Shown piece by piece: positions 1 to 10,219 of a stretch of 64,000 bases of DNA; position 1 is the first letter of the stretch, and each line of letters starts with the position of its first letter. The notes beneath the pieces are model-generated. The model saw only the letters and a list, made by a program, of their open reading frames with translations, was not told the origin of the DNA and did not search any database. The stretch spans positions 6,983,282 to 7,047,281 of the forward strand of contig NC_092276.1 in assembly GCF_036320965.1 (NCBI RefSeq), in the 5' to 3' direction. This DNA is from Panulirus ornatus. Its lineage: Eukaryota > Arthropoda > Malacostraca > Decapoda > Palinuridae. The translations under genes were made by a program, and so were the position numbers.

Positions 1-1154
1 AAGTATTTCTCACATACATTCTTCAAAGCAAACACCTGATCCACACATCCTCTACCACTTCTGAAACCGCACTGCTCTTCCCCAATCTGATGCTCTGTAC
101 ATGCCTTCACCCTCTCAATCAATACCCTCCCATATAATTTACCAGGAATACTCAACAAACTTATACCTCTGTAATTTGAGCACTCACTCTTATCCCCTTT
201 GCCTTTGTACAATGGCACTATGCACGCATTCCGCCAATCCTCAGGCACCTCACCATGAGTCATACATACATTAAATAACCTTACCAACCAGTCAACAATA
301 CAGTCACCCCCTTTTTTAATAAATTCCACTGCAATACCATCCAAACCTGCTGCCTTGCCGGCTTTCATCTTCCGCAAAGCTTTTACTACCTCTTCTCTGT
401 TTACCAAATCATTTTCCCTAACCCTCTCACTTTGCACACCACCTCGACCAAAACACCCTATATCTGCCACTCTGTCATCAGACACATTCAACAAACCTTC
501 AAAATACTCATTCCATCTCCTTCTCACATCACCGCTACTTGTTATCACCTCCCCATTTACGCCCTTCACTGAAGTTCCTATTTGCTCCCTTGTCTTACGC
601 ACCCTATTTACCTCCTTCCAGAACATCTTTTTATTCTCCCTAAAATTTACTGATAGTCTCTCACCCCAACTCTCATTTGCCCTTTTTTTCACCTCTTGCA
701 CCTTTCTCTTGACCTCCTGTCTCTTTCTTTTATACTTCTCCCACTCAATTGCATTTTTTCCCTGCAAAAATCGTCCAAATGCCTCTCTCTTCTCTTTCAC
801 TAATACTCTTACTTCTTCATCCCACCACTCACTACCCTTTCTAAACAGCCCACCTCCCACTCTTCTCATGCCACAAGCATCTTTTGCGCAATCCATCACT
901 GATTCCCTAAATACATCCCATTCCTCCCCCACTCCCCTTACTTCCATTGTTCTCACCTTTTTCCATTCTGTACACAGTCTCTCCTGGTACTTCCCCACAC
1001 AGGTCTCCTTCCCAAGCTCACTTACTCTCACCACCTTCTTCACCCCAACATTCACTCCTCTTTTCTGAAAACCCATACTAATCTTCACCTTAGCCTCCAC
1101 AAGATAATGATCAGACATCCCTCCAGTTGAACCTCTCAGCACATTAACATCCAA
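1..1154 (-). mobile_element. RTE-A LINE copy, 5' truncated, endonuclease C-terminus to RT, runs off window
   Basis: Read on the minus strand this is one open frame without a stop. It starts near the end of the APE endonuclease (LDVNVLRG, then a GGMSDHYLV-like motif carrying the catalytic SDH), continues through the linker (KDACGMRRVGGGL, WWDEEVRVLVKEKREAFG) and enters the RT (KAAGLDGIAVEF, YRGISLLS, GFRSGRGCVDQ). It leaves the window inside the RT at EKYL. It shares private variants with the copy at 38284-41083 (GGLFRKGSEWW, NVSDDRVAD, LSVNFRENKK), so both belong to the same young sublineage. The long plus-strand frame over it is an antisense shadow. Confidence 0.9.
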
Positions 1155-1396
1155 TATTTTCTTTTCTTTCAAACTATTCGCCATTTCCCGCATTAGTGAG
1201 GTAGCGTTAAGAACAGAGGACTGGGCCTTGAGTGAATACCCTCACCTGGCCCAATTCTCTGTTCCTGCTTTTGGAAAATTAAAAAAAAAAACGAGAGGGG
1301 AGGATTTCCAGCCCCCCGCTCCCTCCCCTTTTAGTCGCCTTCTACGACACGCAGGGAATACGTGGGATGTATTCTTTCTCCCCTATCCCCAGGGAT
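1155..1396 (-). mobile_element. Short non-autonomous element (SNE), full length
   Basis: Read on the minus strand it begins with the CCTGGGGATAGGGGAG start of the RTE-A 5'UTR. It passes through GTCGTAGAAGGCGACT and an A-rich middle and ends in CGCTACCTC-type tail sequence, GGAAATGGCGAATAG and an A-rich tail. It lies exactly between two oppositely oriented RTE-A fragments. It has no coding capacity. Confidence 0.8.
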
Positions 1397-1410
1397 AATA
1401 TATATATACA

Positions 1411-2524
1411 TTCTCAGTGAATGTAGGTTTGCGCCAGGGGTGTGTGATGTCTCCATGGTTGTTTAATTTGTTTATGGATGGGGTTGTAAGGGAGGTAAAT
1501 GCAAGAGTCCTGGAAAGAGGGGCAAGTATGAAGTCTGTTGGGGATGAGAGAGCTTGGGAAGTGAGTCAGTTGTTGTTCGCTGATGACACAGCGCTGGTGG
1601 CTGATTCATGTGAGAAACTGCAGAAGCTGGTGACTGAGTTTGGTAAAGTGTGTGGAAGAAGAAAGTTGAGAGTAAATGTGAATAAGAGCAAGGTTATTAG
1701 GTACAGTAGGGGTGAGGGTCAAGTCAATTGGGAGGTGAGTTTGAATGGAGAAAAACTGGAGGAAGTGAAGTGTTTTAGATATCTGGGAGTGGATCTGTCA
1801 GCGGATGGAACCATGGAAGCGGAAGTGGATCATAGGGTGGGGGAGGGGGCGAAAATTTTGGGAGCCTTGAAAAATGTGTGGAAGTCGAGAACATTATCTC
1901 GGAAAGCAAAAATGGGTATGTTTGAGGGAATAGTGGTTCCAACAATGTTGTATGGTTGCGAGGCGTGGGCTATGGATAGAGATGTGCGCAGGAGGATGGA
2001 TGTGCTGGAAATGAGATGTTTGAGGACAATGTGTGGTGTGAGGTGGTTTGATCGAGTAAGTAACGTAAGGGTAAGAGAGATGTGTGGAAATAAAAAGAGC
2101 GTGGTTGAGAGAGCAGAAGAGGGTGTTTTGAAATGGTTTGGGCACATGGAGAGAATGAGTGAGGAGAGATTGACCAAGAGGATATATGTGTCGGAGGTGG
2201 AGGGAACGAGGAGAAGAGGGAGACCAAATTGGAGGTGGAAAGATGGAGTGAAAAAGATTTTGTGTGATCGGGGCCTGAACATGCAGGAGGGTGAAAGGAG
2301 GGCAAGAAATAGAGTGAATTGGAGTCATGTGGTATACAGGGGTTGACGTGCTGTCAGTGGATTGAAGCAAGGCATGTGAAGCGTCTGGGGTAAACCATGG
2401 AAAGCTGTGTAGGTATGTATATTTGCGTGTGTGGACGTGTGTATGTACATGTGTATGGGGGGGGGGCCATTTCTTTCGTCTGTTTCCTTGCGCTACCTCG
2501 CAAACGCGGGAGACAGCGACAAAG

Positions 2525-2528
<4 letters not shown>
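1411..2528 (+). mobile_element. RTE-A LINE copy, 5' truncated, RT palm to 3' end, short 3'UTR
   Basis: An open frame (1417-2346) covers the last part of the RT and the C-terminal domain. Visible are GLRQGCVMSPWLFNLFMDG, the catalytic FADDTALVA, YLGVDLSADGTM, ML-YGCEAWAMD, FGHMERMSEERL and GRPNWRWKDGVK, ending at YRG-stop. The short 3'UTR follows, with the GGGCCATTTCTTTCGTC box and the terminal stem-loop, then a pure A tail. The LSADGTM variant places it in the youngest sublineage, with 38284-41083. The minus-strand frames across it are shadows. Confidence 0.9.

Positions 2529-2611
<83 letters not shown>
2528..2611. repeat. (A)n(TA)n tract at a LINE tail
   Basis: About 30 A residues (the 3' tail of the preceding LINE) run into about 26 TA units. 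An oppositely oriented LINE fragment begins directly after it. Similar TA runs sit at other LINE junctions in the window. Confidence 0.9.
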
Positions 2612-2615
<4 letters not shown>

Positions 2616-2902
2616 GACTTCCACACATTCTTCAAGGCCCCCAGAATTTTCGCCCCCTCCCCCACCCTATGATCCACTTCCGCTTCCATGGTTCCATCCG
2701 CTGCCAGATCCACTCCCAGATATCTAAAACACTTCACTTCCTCCAGTTTTTCTCCATTCAAATTCACCTCCCAATTGACTTGACCCTCAACCCTACTGTA
2801 CCTAATAACCTTGCTCTTATTCACATTTACTCTTAACTTTCTTCTTCCACACACTTTACCAAACTCAGTCACCATCCATAAATGCTACATACAAATCCAT
2901 TT
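2612..2902 (-). mobile_element. RTE-A LINE fragment with internal deletion
   Basis: On the minus strand the first piece (2612-2872) encodes VTEFGKVC through YLGVDLAADGTM to VWKSR. It is preceded by a short piece (2873-2902) encoding MDLYVAFMD, so about 380 bp of RT are missing between them. Neither LINE end is present. The VWKSR break is the same LINE position at which the fragment ending at 5481 stops. Confidence 0.8.
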
Positions 2903-3194
2903 GTATCATCACACATTTGTTAAATTCTTTTGTCAGATGCTTGGACAGATTAGGAAAGTACAGAAAGAATTGATGTAGAATAGAAACAGTGGAAGAGATT
3001 GGAAATTTGATTAGTTGCTGTACACAATGAATAGTGATGATACCAGTATTGACAAGAGTTGCAAGCATTTATGAAGGGCTTCTATAGTGTTGAATGATAT
3101 AAAATTTAGGAGGCTGTGGATGTTTTGAAAGTGAATGGGATTGCCCATAAAAACAATTTTCTTAGAAGGGGAAATTAGATTACATATGGTTATT

Positions 3195-3385
3195 ATTTTT
3201 TATTATACTTTGTCGCTGTCTCCCGAATTAACGAGGTAGCACAAGAAAACAGATGAAAGAATGGCCCAACCCACCCACATACACATGTATATACATACAC
3301 GTCCACAAATGCCCATATACATCTCAACGTATACATATATACACACACACACGCAGACATATACATATATACACATGCTCTAGAT
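3195..3385 (-). mobile_element. RTE-A 3'UTR fragment
   Basis: Minus-strand RTE-A 3' tail: an A-rich end, the CTTTGTCGCTGTCTCCC stem-loop region (diverged), the GGCCCAACCCACCC box and the CATATACAC alternating tract. There is no coding part. Confidence 0.75.
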
Positions 3386-3423
3386 ATACACACCGTGGAG
3401 TGTATCAGCGTGTGTTGCATGAT

Positions 3424-3493
3424 GACCAAGATACAACATTGTGTGTGTGTGTGTGTGTGACCAAGATACAACATTGTGTGTGTGTGTGTGTGA
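3424..3493. repeat. Two 35-bp tandem units with (TG)n
   Basis: Two head-to-tail copies (3424-3458 and 3459-3493) of GACCAAGATACAACATT followed by a TG run of 17-18 bases. The units are essentially identical. Confidence 0.9.
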
Positions 3494-3599
3494 GACTCAC
3501 AAATATAGATCTTGCTCCTTTGATCAGCGTATCAGTACCTTTGAGCATGACCATCTCACACATGCTTCACATGTATAAATCTCCCATTGTTAATGGTCA

Positions 3600-4300
3600 A
3601 TGTATATCGTGAGCCAGACTCATAAATTCCTAAGCTTCACAGCTCATTAAACCTTATACCTTTATTCATTAGCGGGAGTGCGTCTTATGCTCATAACTCA
3701 CAAACTCATTATTCTCATGAGCGTAATGTTGCCATAGCTCATAACATAAACATACCCGTTCACATTTCGTATACATTGCCGAGTTTCGAATGGACCGCTC
3801 ATATAAATCTGATGTTTTCACAAACTCTAAGGCCTCATAATCCTATTCCTCATTATTTGCTCCTCACACACCTCATATAGATACGTGGATCTCATGCATT
3901 CTCAGAGCCTCCTAAGTTACTCATATCCTCGAGTTATGATGCTCATAATTCTCACCTCATATATTATCCTTTTGTGGTCAAAATTTTCACCAAACTTGGT
4001 CCATATAATGGTACTATAGTTATAATCATATAATTCCCTATTGTTATAATTTTCATGTCTCATTTCATATAATGTTGCTATGATTATAATTATCATACGT
4101 CTGCTATAGGTGCAATTCTCATATACTGTCCGCCAGGTACAATCATAGTTATCATATTCTCCCAGCTCTTATAATTCTCCTATAATCATATATCTCATAT
4201 ACTCTCTTCTCATCACAACTCCGCTTGAACTCGTATAGCGTTACTATAATTATCATGTTCATATAATGTTCCTATAAACAATGATGTATACCTGACGAAT
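3600..4300. repeat. AT-rich degenerate repeat region, no gene seen
   Basis: No coding sequence is visible. The segment repeats variants of CTCATAA, ATAATGTTGCTAT and TATAATTATCAT at irregular spacing, which suggests an old, decayed tandem array. I cannot define a unit length by eye. Confidence 0.45.
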
Positions 4301-4337
4301 CTATCATTTCAGACTTGCTATATCAGAGTAATACTGA

Positions 4338-4439
4338 AGGGTTCGAATCCTGGTTGCGGCAGTAGGGCCACAGTCAGTCCTGCTGTTCATCCTCCCCTAT
4401 TAGGTTGATCGATAAACTGGGTACCTGGCTTAGACTAGA

Positions 4440-4440
<1 letters not shown>
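4338..4440 (+). mobile_element. 3' piece of a tRNA-like SINE
   Basis: GGTTCGAATCC at 4340-4350 is a good match to the RNA polymerase III B box of tRNA genes. It is followed by a non-tRNA body ending in GGGTACCTGGCTTAG, then a long TA run. I see no A box at the right distance upstream, nor a cloverleaf, so this is more likely a truncated tRNA-derived SINE than a tRNA gene. Confidence 0.5.

Positions 4441-4516
<76 letters not shown>
4441..4516. repeat. (TA)n microsatellite, 76 bp
   Basis: An uninterrupted TA run between the SINE-like piece and an RTE-A fragment that begins abruptly at MKSVGDERAW. Confidence 0.95.
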
Positions 4517-4520
<4 letters not shown>

Positions 4521-4837
4521 GTCTGTTGGGGATGAGAGAGCTTGGGAAGTGAGTCAGTTGTTGTTCGCTGATGATACAGCGCTGGTGGCTGATTCATGTG
4601 AGAAACTGCAGAAGCTGGTGACTGAGTTTGGTAAAGTGTGTGGAAGAAGAAAGTTAAGAGTAAATGTGAATAAGAGCAAGGTTATCAGGTACAGTAGGGT
4701 TGAGGGTCAAGTCAATTGGGAGGTGAGTTTGAATGGAGAAAAACTGGAGGAAGTGAAGTGTTTTAGATATCTGGGAGTGGATCTGGCAGCGGATGGAACC
4801 ATGGAAGTGGAAGTGGATCATAGGGTGGGGGAGGGGG
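4517..4837 (+). mobile_element. RTE-A LINE fragment, RT palm
   Basis: Encodes MKSVGDERAW, QLLFADDTALVA, CGRRKLRVNVNKSKV and DLAADGTM, ending at HRVGEGA. It is cut at both ends. The next base begins the 3' tail of another copy on the opposite strand. Confidence 0.85.
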
Positions 4838-5481
4838 CTGTCTCCCGCGTTTGCGAGGTAGCGCAAGGAAACAGACGAAAGAAATGGCCCAACCCCCCCC
4901 ATACACATGTATATACATACGTCCACACACGCAAATATACATACCTACACAGCTTTCCATGGTTTACCCCAGACGCTTCACATGCCTTGATTCAATCCAC
5001 TGACAGCACGTCAACCCCGGTATACCACATCGCTCCAATTCACTCTATTCCTTGCCCTCCTTCCACCCTCCTGCATGTTCAGGCCCCGATCACACAAAAT
5101 CTTTTTCACTCCATCTTTCCACCTCCAATTTGGTCTCCCTCTTCTCCTTGCTCCCTCCACCTCCAACACATATATCCTCTTGGTCAATCTTTCCTCACTC
5201 ATCCTCTCCATGTGCCCAAACCACTTCAAAACACCCTCTTCTGCTCTCTCAACCACGCTCTTTTTATTTCCACACATCTCTCTTACCCTTACGTTACTCA
5301 CTCGATCAAACCACCTCACACCACACATTGTCCTCAAACATCTCATTTCCAGCACATCCATCCTCCTGCGCACAACTCTATCCATAGCCCACGCCTCGCA
5401 ACCATACAACATTGTTGGAACCACTATTCCTTCAAACATACCCATTTTTGCTTTCCGAGATAATGTTCTCGACTTCCACAC
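4838..5481 (-). mobile_element. RTE-A LINE fragment, C-terminal domain plus short 3'UTR
   Basis: On the minus strand it reads VWKSRTLSRKAKMGMFEGIVVPTMLYG, FGHMERMSEERL and GRPNWRWKDGVK to the YRG-stop, then the short 3'UTR without a poly-A tail. It abuts the fragment at 4517-4837 tail to tail and the copy at 5482 head to head. Confidence 0.85.
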
Positions 5482-7912
5482 AAAAGATGCTTGTGGCATG
5501 AGAAGAGTGGGAGGTGGGTTGATTAGAAAGGGTAGTGAGTGGTGGGATGAAGAAGTAAGAGTATTAGTGAAAGAGAAGAGAGAGGCATTTGCATGATTTT
5601 TGCAGGGAAAAAATGAAATTGAGTGGGAGATGTATAAAAGAAAGAGACAGGAGGTCAAGAGAAAGGTGCAAGAGGTGAAAAAAAGGGCAAATGAGAGTTG
5701 GGGTGAGAGAGTATCATTAAATTTTAGGGAGAATAAAAAGATGTTCTGGAAGGAGGTAAATAAAGTGCGTAAGACAAGGGAGCAAATGGGAACTTCAGTG
5801 AAGGGCGCAAATGGGGAGGTGATAACAAGTAGTGGTGATGTGAGAAGGAGATGGAGTGAGTATTTTGAAGGTTTGCTGAATGTGTTTGATGATAGAGTGG
5901 CAGATATAGGGTGTTTTGGTCGAGGTGGTGTGCAAAGTGAGAGGGTTAGGGAAAATGATTTGGTAAACAGAGAAGAGGTAGTGAAAGATTTGCGGAAGAT
6001 GAAAGCCGGCAAGGCAGCAGGTTTGGATGGTATTGCAGTGGAATTTATTAAAAAAGGGGGTGACTGTATTGTTGACTGGTTGGTAAGGTTATTTAATGTA
6101 TGTATGACTCATGGTGAGGTGCCTGAGGATTGGCGGAATGCGTGCATAGTGCCATTGTACAAAGGCAAAGGGGATAAGAGTGAGTGCTCAAATTACAGAG
6201 GTATAAGTTTGTTGAGTATTCCTGGGAAATTATATGGGAGGGTATTGATTGAGAGGGTGAAGGCATGTTCAGAGCATCAGATTGGGGAAGAGCAGTGTGG
6301 TTTCAGAAGTGGTAGAGGATGTGTGGATCAGGTGTTTGCTTTGAAGAATGTATGTGAGAAATACTTAGAAAAGCAAATGGATTTGTATGTAGCATTTATG
6401 GATCTGGAGAAGGCACATGATAGAGTTGATAGAGATGCTCTGTGGAAGGTATTAAGAATATATGGTGTGGGAGGAAAGTTGTTAGAAGCAGTGAAAAGTT
6501 TTTATCGAGGATGTAAGGCATGTGTACGTGTAGGAAGAGAGGAAAGTGATTGGTTCTCAGTGAATGTAGGTTTGCGGCAGGGGTGTGTGATGTCTCCATG
6601 GTTGTTTAATTTGTTTATGGATGGGGTTGTTAGGGAGGTAAATGCAAGAGTTTTGGAAAGAGGGGCAAGTATGAAGTCTTTTGGGGATGAGAGAGCTTGG
6701 GAAGTGAGTCAGTTGTTGTTCGCTGATGATACAGCGCTGGTGGCTGATTCATGTGAGAAACTGCAGAAGCTGGTGACTGAGTTTGGTAAAGTGTGTGAAA
6801 GAAGAAAGCTGAGAGTAAATGTGAATAAGAGCAAGGTTATTAGGTACAGTAGGGTTGAGGGACAAGTCAACTGGGAGGTAAGTTTGAATGAAGAAAAACT
6901 GGAGGAAGTGAAGTGTTTTAGATATCTGGGAGTGGATTTAGCAGCGGATGGAACCATGGACGCGGAAGTGAATCATAGGGTGGGGGAGGGGGCAAAAGTT
7001 CTGGGAGCATTGAAGAATGTGTGGAAGTCAAGAACATTATCTCGGAAAACAAAAATGGGTATGTTTGAAGGAATAGTGGTTCCAACAATGTTATATGGTT
7101 GCGAGGCGTGGGCTATGGATAGAGTTGCGCGGAGGAGGGTGGATGTGCTGGAAATGAGATGTTTGAGGACAATATGTGGTGTGAGGTGGTTTGATCGAGT
7201 AAGTAATAATAGGGTAAGATAAATGTGTGGTAATAAAAAGAGTGTGGTTGAGAGAGCAGAAGAGGTTGTTTTGAAATGGTTTGGTCACATGGAGAGAATA
7301 AGTGAGGAAAGATTGACCAAGAGGATATATGTGTCAGAGTTGGAGGGAACGAGGAGAAGTGAGAGACCAAATTGGAGGTGGAAAGATGGAGTGAAAAAGA
7401 TTTTGAGTGATTGGGGCCTGAACATACAGGAGGGTGAAAGTGAATTGGAACAATGGGATATACTGGGGTGGATTGAACCAGGGCATGTGAAGCATCTGGG
7501 GTAAACCATGGAAAGTTCTGTGGGGCCTGGATGTGGAAAGGGAGCTGTGGTTTCGGTGCATTATTACATGACAACTAGAGACTGAGTGTGAACGAATGTG
7601 GCCTTTGTTGTCTTTTCCTAGCACTACCTCGCACACATGAGGGGGGAGGGGGTTGTTATTTCATGTGCGGCGGGGTGGCGAGGGGAATGAATAAAGGCAG
7701 ACAGTATGAATTATGTACATGTGTATATATGTATATGTCTGTGTGTGTATATATATGTATACGTTGAGATGTATAGGTATGTATATGTGCGTGTGTGGAC
7801 GTGTATGTATATACATGTGTATGTGGGTGGGTTGGGCCATTCTTTCATCTGTTTCTTTGCACTACCTCGCTAACGCAGGAGACTGCGACAAAGCAAAATA
7901 AATATAAATAAA
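5482..7912 (+). mobile_element. RTE-A LINE copy, endonuclease linker to 3' end, long 3'UTR
   Basis: Starts at KDACGMRRVGGGL and keeps a recognisable frame to the end. A TGA replaces the CGA arginine of EAFGRFLQG near 5594. The frame is then open over 5600-7222 (540 codons) with all RT motifs, including FMDLEKAHDRVD and LFADDTALVA. A TAA at about 7220 interrupts RVREMCG. The remaining C-terminus (7223-7504) is degraded. The long 3'UTR runs from about 7505 to an (AAATA)n tail at about 7912, only 60 bp from a host exon. Confidence 0.9.
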
Positions 7913-7971
7913 TATGATGATACAATAGCCTTCCAAACATCACAATATTGTTGGCATATTTTTGTACTCAC

Positions 7972-8244
7972 CTGCAGCTCATGCTCCTTTGTAAGAGATT
8001 TAATTTGCTGCTGGAAGTCCTCATTCATTTTGAATTCTTTTGCAGACAACTCATCCTCTAAGGAGACTCTTGCATGGGACTCTTTTTCCATAGCTGCACT
8101 CTTAACCTGTACCTCCTGTTGAGACAGTTCAAGCTGGTGCTCAAGATCCTTCAGGTGAGAGGAGCACTCAGACAATTGATCCACAAACTGACTTAATTCT
8201 CCCTTAAGGTTTGACACAGTAATGTGGCTTTCCTGAGCTTCATT
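7972..8244 (-). CDS. Coiled-coil protein, downstream exon (long isoform)
   Basis: A 273-nt exon (91 codons, phase 0 at both ends) on the minus strand, between a TTTTTC-AG acceptor and a consensus G/GTGAGT donor. It begins NEAQESHITVSNLKGEL and ends LTKEHELQ. The peptide is charged and heptad-rich (LKDLEHQLELSQQEV), with no glycine or proline breaks, as expected of a long coiled coil. Its phase and strand match the other coiled-coil exons of the window. It lies beyond the terminal exon at 22582-22788, so it would belong only to a longer splice form. It could instead start another coiled-coil gene, but it has no initiator context. The protein family is not recognised. Confidence 0.7.
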
Positions 8245-8374
8245 CTGAAAAATAACTTTCAAATTACTGAAGAAATCAAATGTATATAGTATTCAGGGGC
8301 TTTGTTAGCTATTTAGATATATAGAAGCAACAAATAAGCTTTTATTCTTACACTTATTATTCCTATAAAGTGCA

Positions 8375-8585
8375 GGTCAGTGGACTGAACCAGGGTATGT
8401 GAAATGTCCGGGGTAAACCAGGGAAAGGTCTGTAGGGTCTGGATGTGGATAGGGAGCTGTGTTTTCAGAGCATTACACATGACAGTGTGAGTATGACTGA
8501 GAGCAGGTGTGGCCTTCCTTCATCTGTTCCCTGGCACTAATTTGCTGACACAGGAGGCAGCAATCAATTGGAGAAGAAAAGGATG
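8375..8585 (+). mobile_element. Diverged RTE-A 3'UTR remnant
   Basis: Matches the LINE end from GTCAGTGGACTGAACCAGG through GGTAAACCAGGGAAAG, the GGGAGCTGTG box and ACATGACAG to a degraded terminal stem-loop. No coding part remains. Confidence 0.65.
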
Positions 8586-8679
8586 TAAATTATATTTTCT
8601 TTTCTTTCACACATTTACGTTGTTTCTCTTGGGGCAGGGTGGCGTCAGGAATGGATGACAGTGAACAAGTATAAAAATG

Positions 8680-9320
8680 TATACCACATCATTCCAACAA
8701 TATTATATGGTTTGAGGCATGGGAAATAGATCATATTATGTGGAAAAGGGTGGATATGTCGGAAATGAAATGTCTGAGGACAATATATGGTGTGAGGTGG
8801 TTTGATCAAGCAAGTAATGAAAGGGTAAGAGAAATGTGTGGTAATAAAAAGAATGTGGTTGAGAGAGCAGAAGAGGGTGTGTTGAAATAGTTTGGGCATA
8901 TGGAGAGAATGAGTGAGGGAAGGTTGAGAAAGAGGATATGTGTGTCAGAGTTGGGGGGGGGGGGGACAAGGAGAAACAGGAGACTAAATTGAAGGTGGAA
9001 GGATGGAGTAAAAAAAGATTTTGAGCAACTGGGGCCTAAAAATGTAGGAGGGTTAAAGATGTGCATGGAATAGAGTGAATTTGAAAGATATGGAACACAT
9101 TGGGGTCAGCATGCCCTCAATAGACTAATCCACAGCATGTGAAATGTCCAGGGAAAACCATGAAAAGGTTTGTGGGGCCTGGATGTGGATAGGGAGCTGT
9201 GGTTTTGGTGCATTACACATGACAGTTCAAATGTGGATGAGAGCAGGTGGCCTTTCTTCATCTGTTTCCTGGCACTACTTTGCTGACACAGGAAGCAGTG
9301 ATCAAGTGTGGGAGAGAAAA
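8680..9320 (+). mobile_element. Old RTE-A C-terminal and 3'UTR remnant
   Basis: Decayed C-terminal domain in shifting frames (about 8680-9090), with recognisable remnants of ML-YG, RWFDQASNERVREMCGN and the GRPNWRWKDGVK region, then a long-type 3'UTR to about 9320. Many indels, including a G11 run near 8955, mark it as old. Confidence 0.7.
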
Positions 9321-9342
9321 AAAGAATATGGTATCATCTTTT

Positions 9343-9580
9343 CCCTGGGGATAGGGGAGAAAGAATACTTCCCACGTATTCCCTGCGTGTCGTAGAAGGC
9401 GACTAAAAGGGAAGGGAGCGGGGGGCTGGAAATCCTCCCCTCTCGTTTTTTTTTTTCCAAAAGAAGGAACAGAGAAGAGGGCCAGATGAGGATATTCCCT
9501 CAAAGGCCCAGTCCTCTGTTCTTAACGCTACCTCGCTATCGCGGGAAATGGCGAATAGTATATAAAAAAAAAAAAAAAAT
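9343..9580 (+). mobile_element. Short non-autonomous element (SNE), full length
   Basis: Runs from CCCTGGGGATAGGGGAG through GTCGTAGAAGGCGACT, a T run and GAAGGAACAGAGAAG to ACGCTACCTCGCTATCGCG and GGAAATGGCGAATAG, then an A run. Its 5' part is the LINE 5'UTR and its 3' part is the LINE tail core. Confidence 0.85.
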
Positions 9581-9684
9581 CATCTTTTTTTGTTCATTCA
9601 TGCATTTATGCTGTTTCCTGTGGGGTGAGATGGCGTTGCAGAAGGATAACGGCAAGCAAGTATGAATAAGTACATGTATGTGTA

Positions 9685-10218
9685 TGTGGAGTGAAAAAGA
9701 TTTTGAGCAATTGGGGCCTGAACATAGAGGAGGGTGAAAGGCATGCAAGGAATAAAGTGAACTGACACAATGTGGTATACCAGGGGCGACGTGCTGTCAA
9801 TGGATAGAACCAGGGCATGTGAAGCGTCTGGGGTAGAATATGGAAAGTTTTGTAGGGCCTAGATGTGGATAGGAAACTGTAGTTTCGGTGCATTACACAT
9901 GACAGCTAGAGACTGAGCGTGAACGAATGTGGCCTTTGTTGTCTTTTCCTAGCGCTACTTCATGCATATGCAGGGTGATGGGGGTGCCATTTCATGTGTG
10001 GTGGGGTGGCGATGGGAATGAATGAAGGCAGCAAGTATGGATATGTACATTTGTATATATGTTTATGTCTATGTATATACACACTGAAATGTATAGGTAT
10101 GTATATGTGCGTGTGTGGGCGTTTATGTATATGCATGTATGTGTGGGTGGGTTGGGCCATTTCTTTCGTCTGTTTCCTTGCGCTACCTTGCTAACGCGGG
10201 AAACAGTAACTAAGTATA
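9685..10218 (+). mobile_element. RTE-A LINE, last codons plus long 3'UTR
   Basis: Begins inside the GVKKIL codons (GGAGTGAAAAAGATTTTGAG) and runs through the diverged protein end and complete long 3'UTR to GCTACCTTGCTAACGCGG and AAGTATAAA. The next LINE copy starts directly at this tail. Confidence 0.75.
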
Positions 10219-10219
10219 A

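Noticed and set aside
355..1068. Long plus-strand frame (237 codons, Ser/Thr/Pro/Phe-rich), repeated antisense to many LINE copies
   Set aside because: It is the exact antisense of the LINE linker/RT frame. Composition is explained by the purine-rich sense codons, and frames of this type recur wherever a LINE copy lies on the other strand.
3386..3500. CRISPR-like direct repeats
   Set aside because: Only two 35-bp units, half of each a TG microsatellite, in a eukaryotic intron; ordinary tandem duplication.
4300..4440. tRNA gene
   Set aside because: A B box is present but no A box or cloverleaf is visible; it is better explained as a SINE piece.
4405..5463. 352-codon frame starting in the TA repeat
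   Set aside because: A chance fusion of a TA run, a plus-strand LINE fragment and the antisense of another fragment; not a gene.
5011..6012. 333-codon minus-strand frame
   Set aside because: Joins the antisense of the 5482-7912 LINE to the sense of the minus-strand fragment 4838-5481 across a rearrangement junction.
7713..10194. Cys/Tyr/Val-rich small frames over LINE 3'UTRs
   Set aside because: They translate alternating TG/TA tracts of the 3'UTR; present at many tails with no conserved reading frame.
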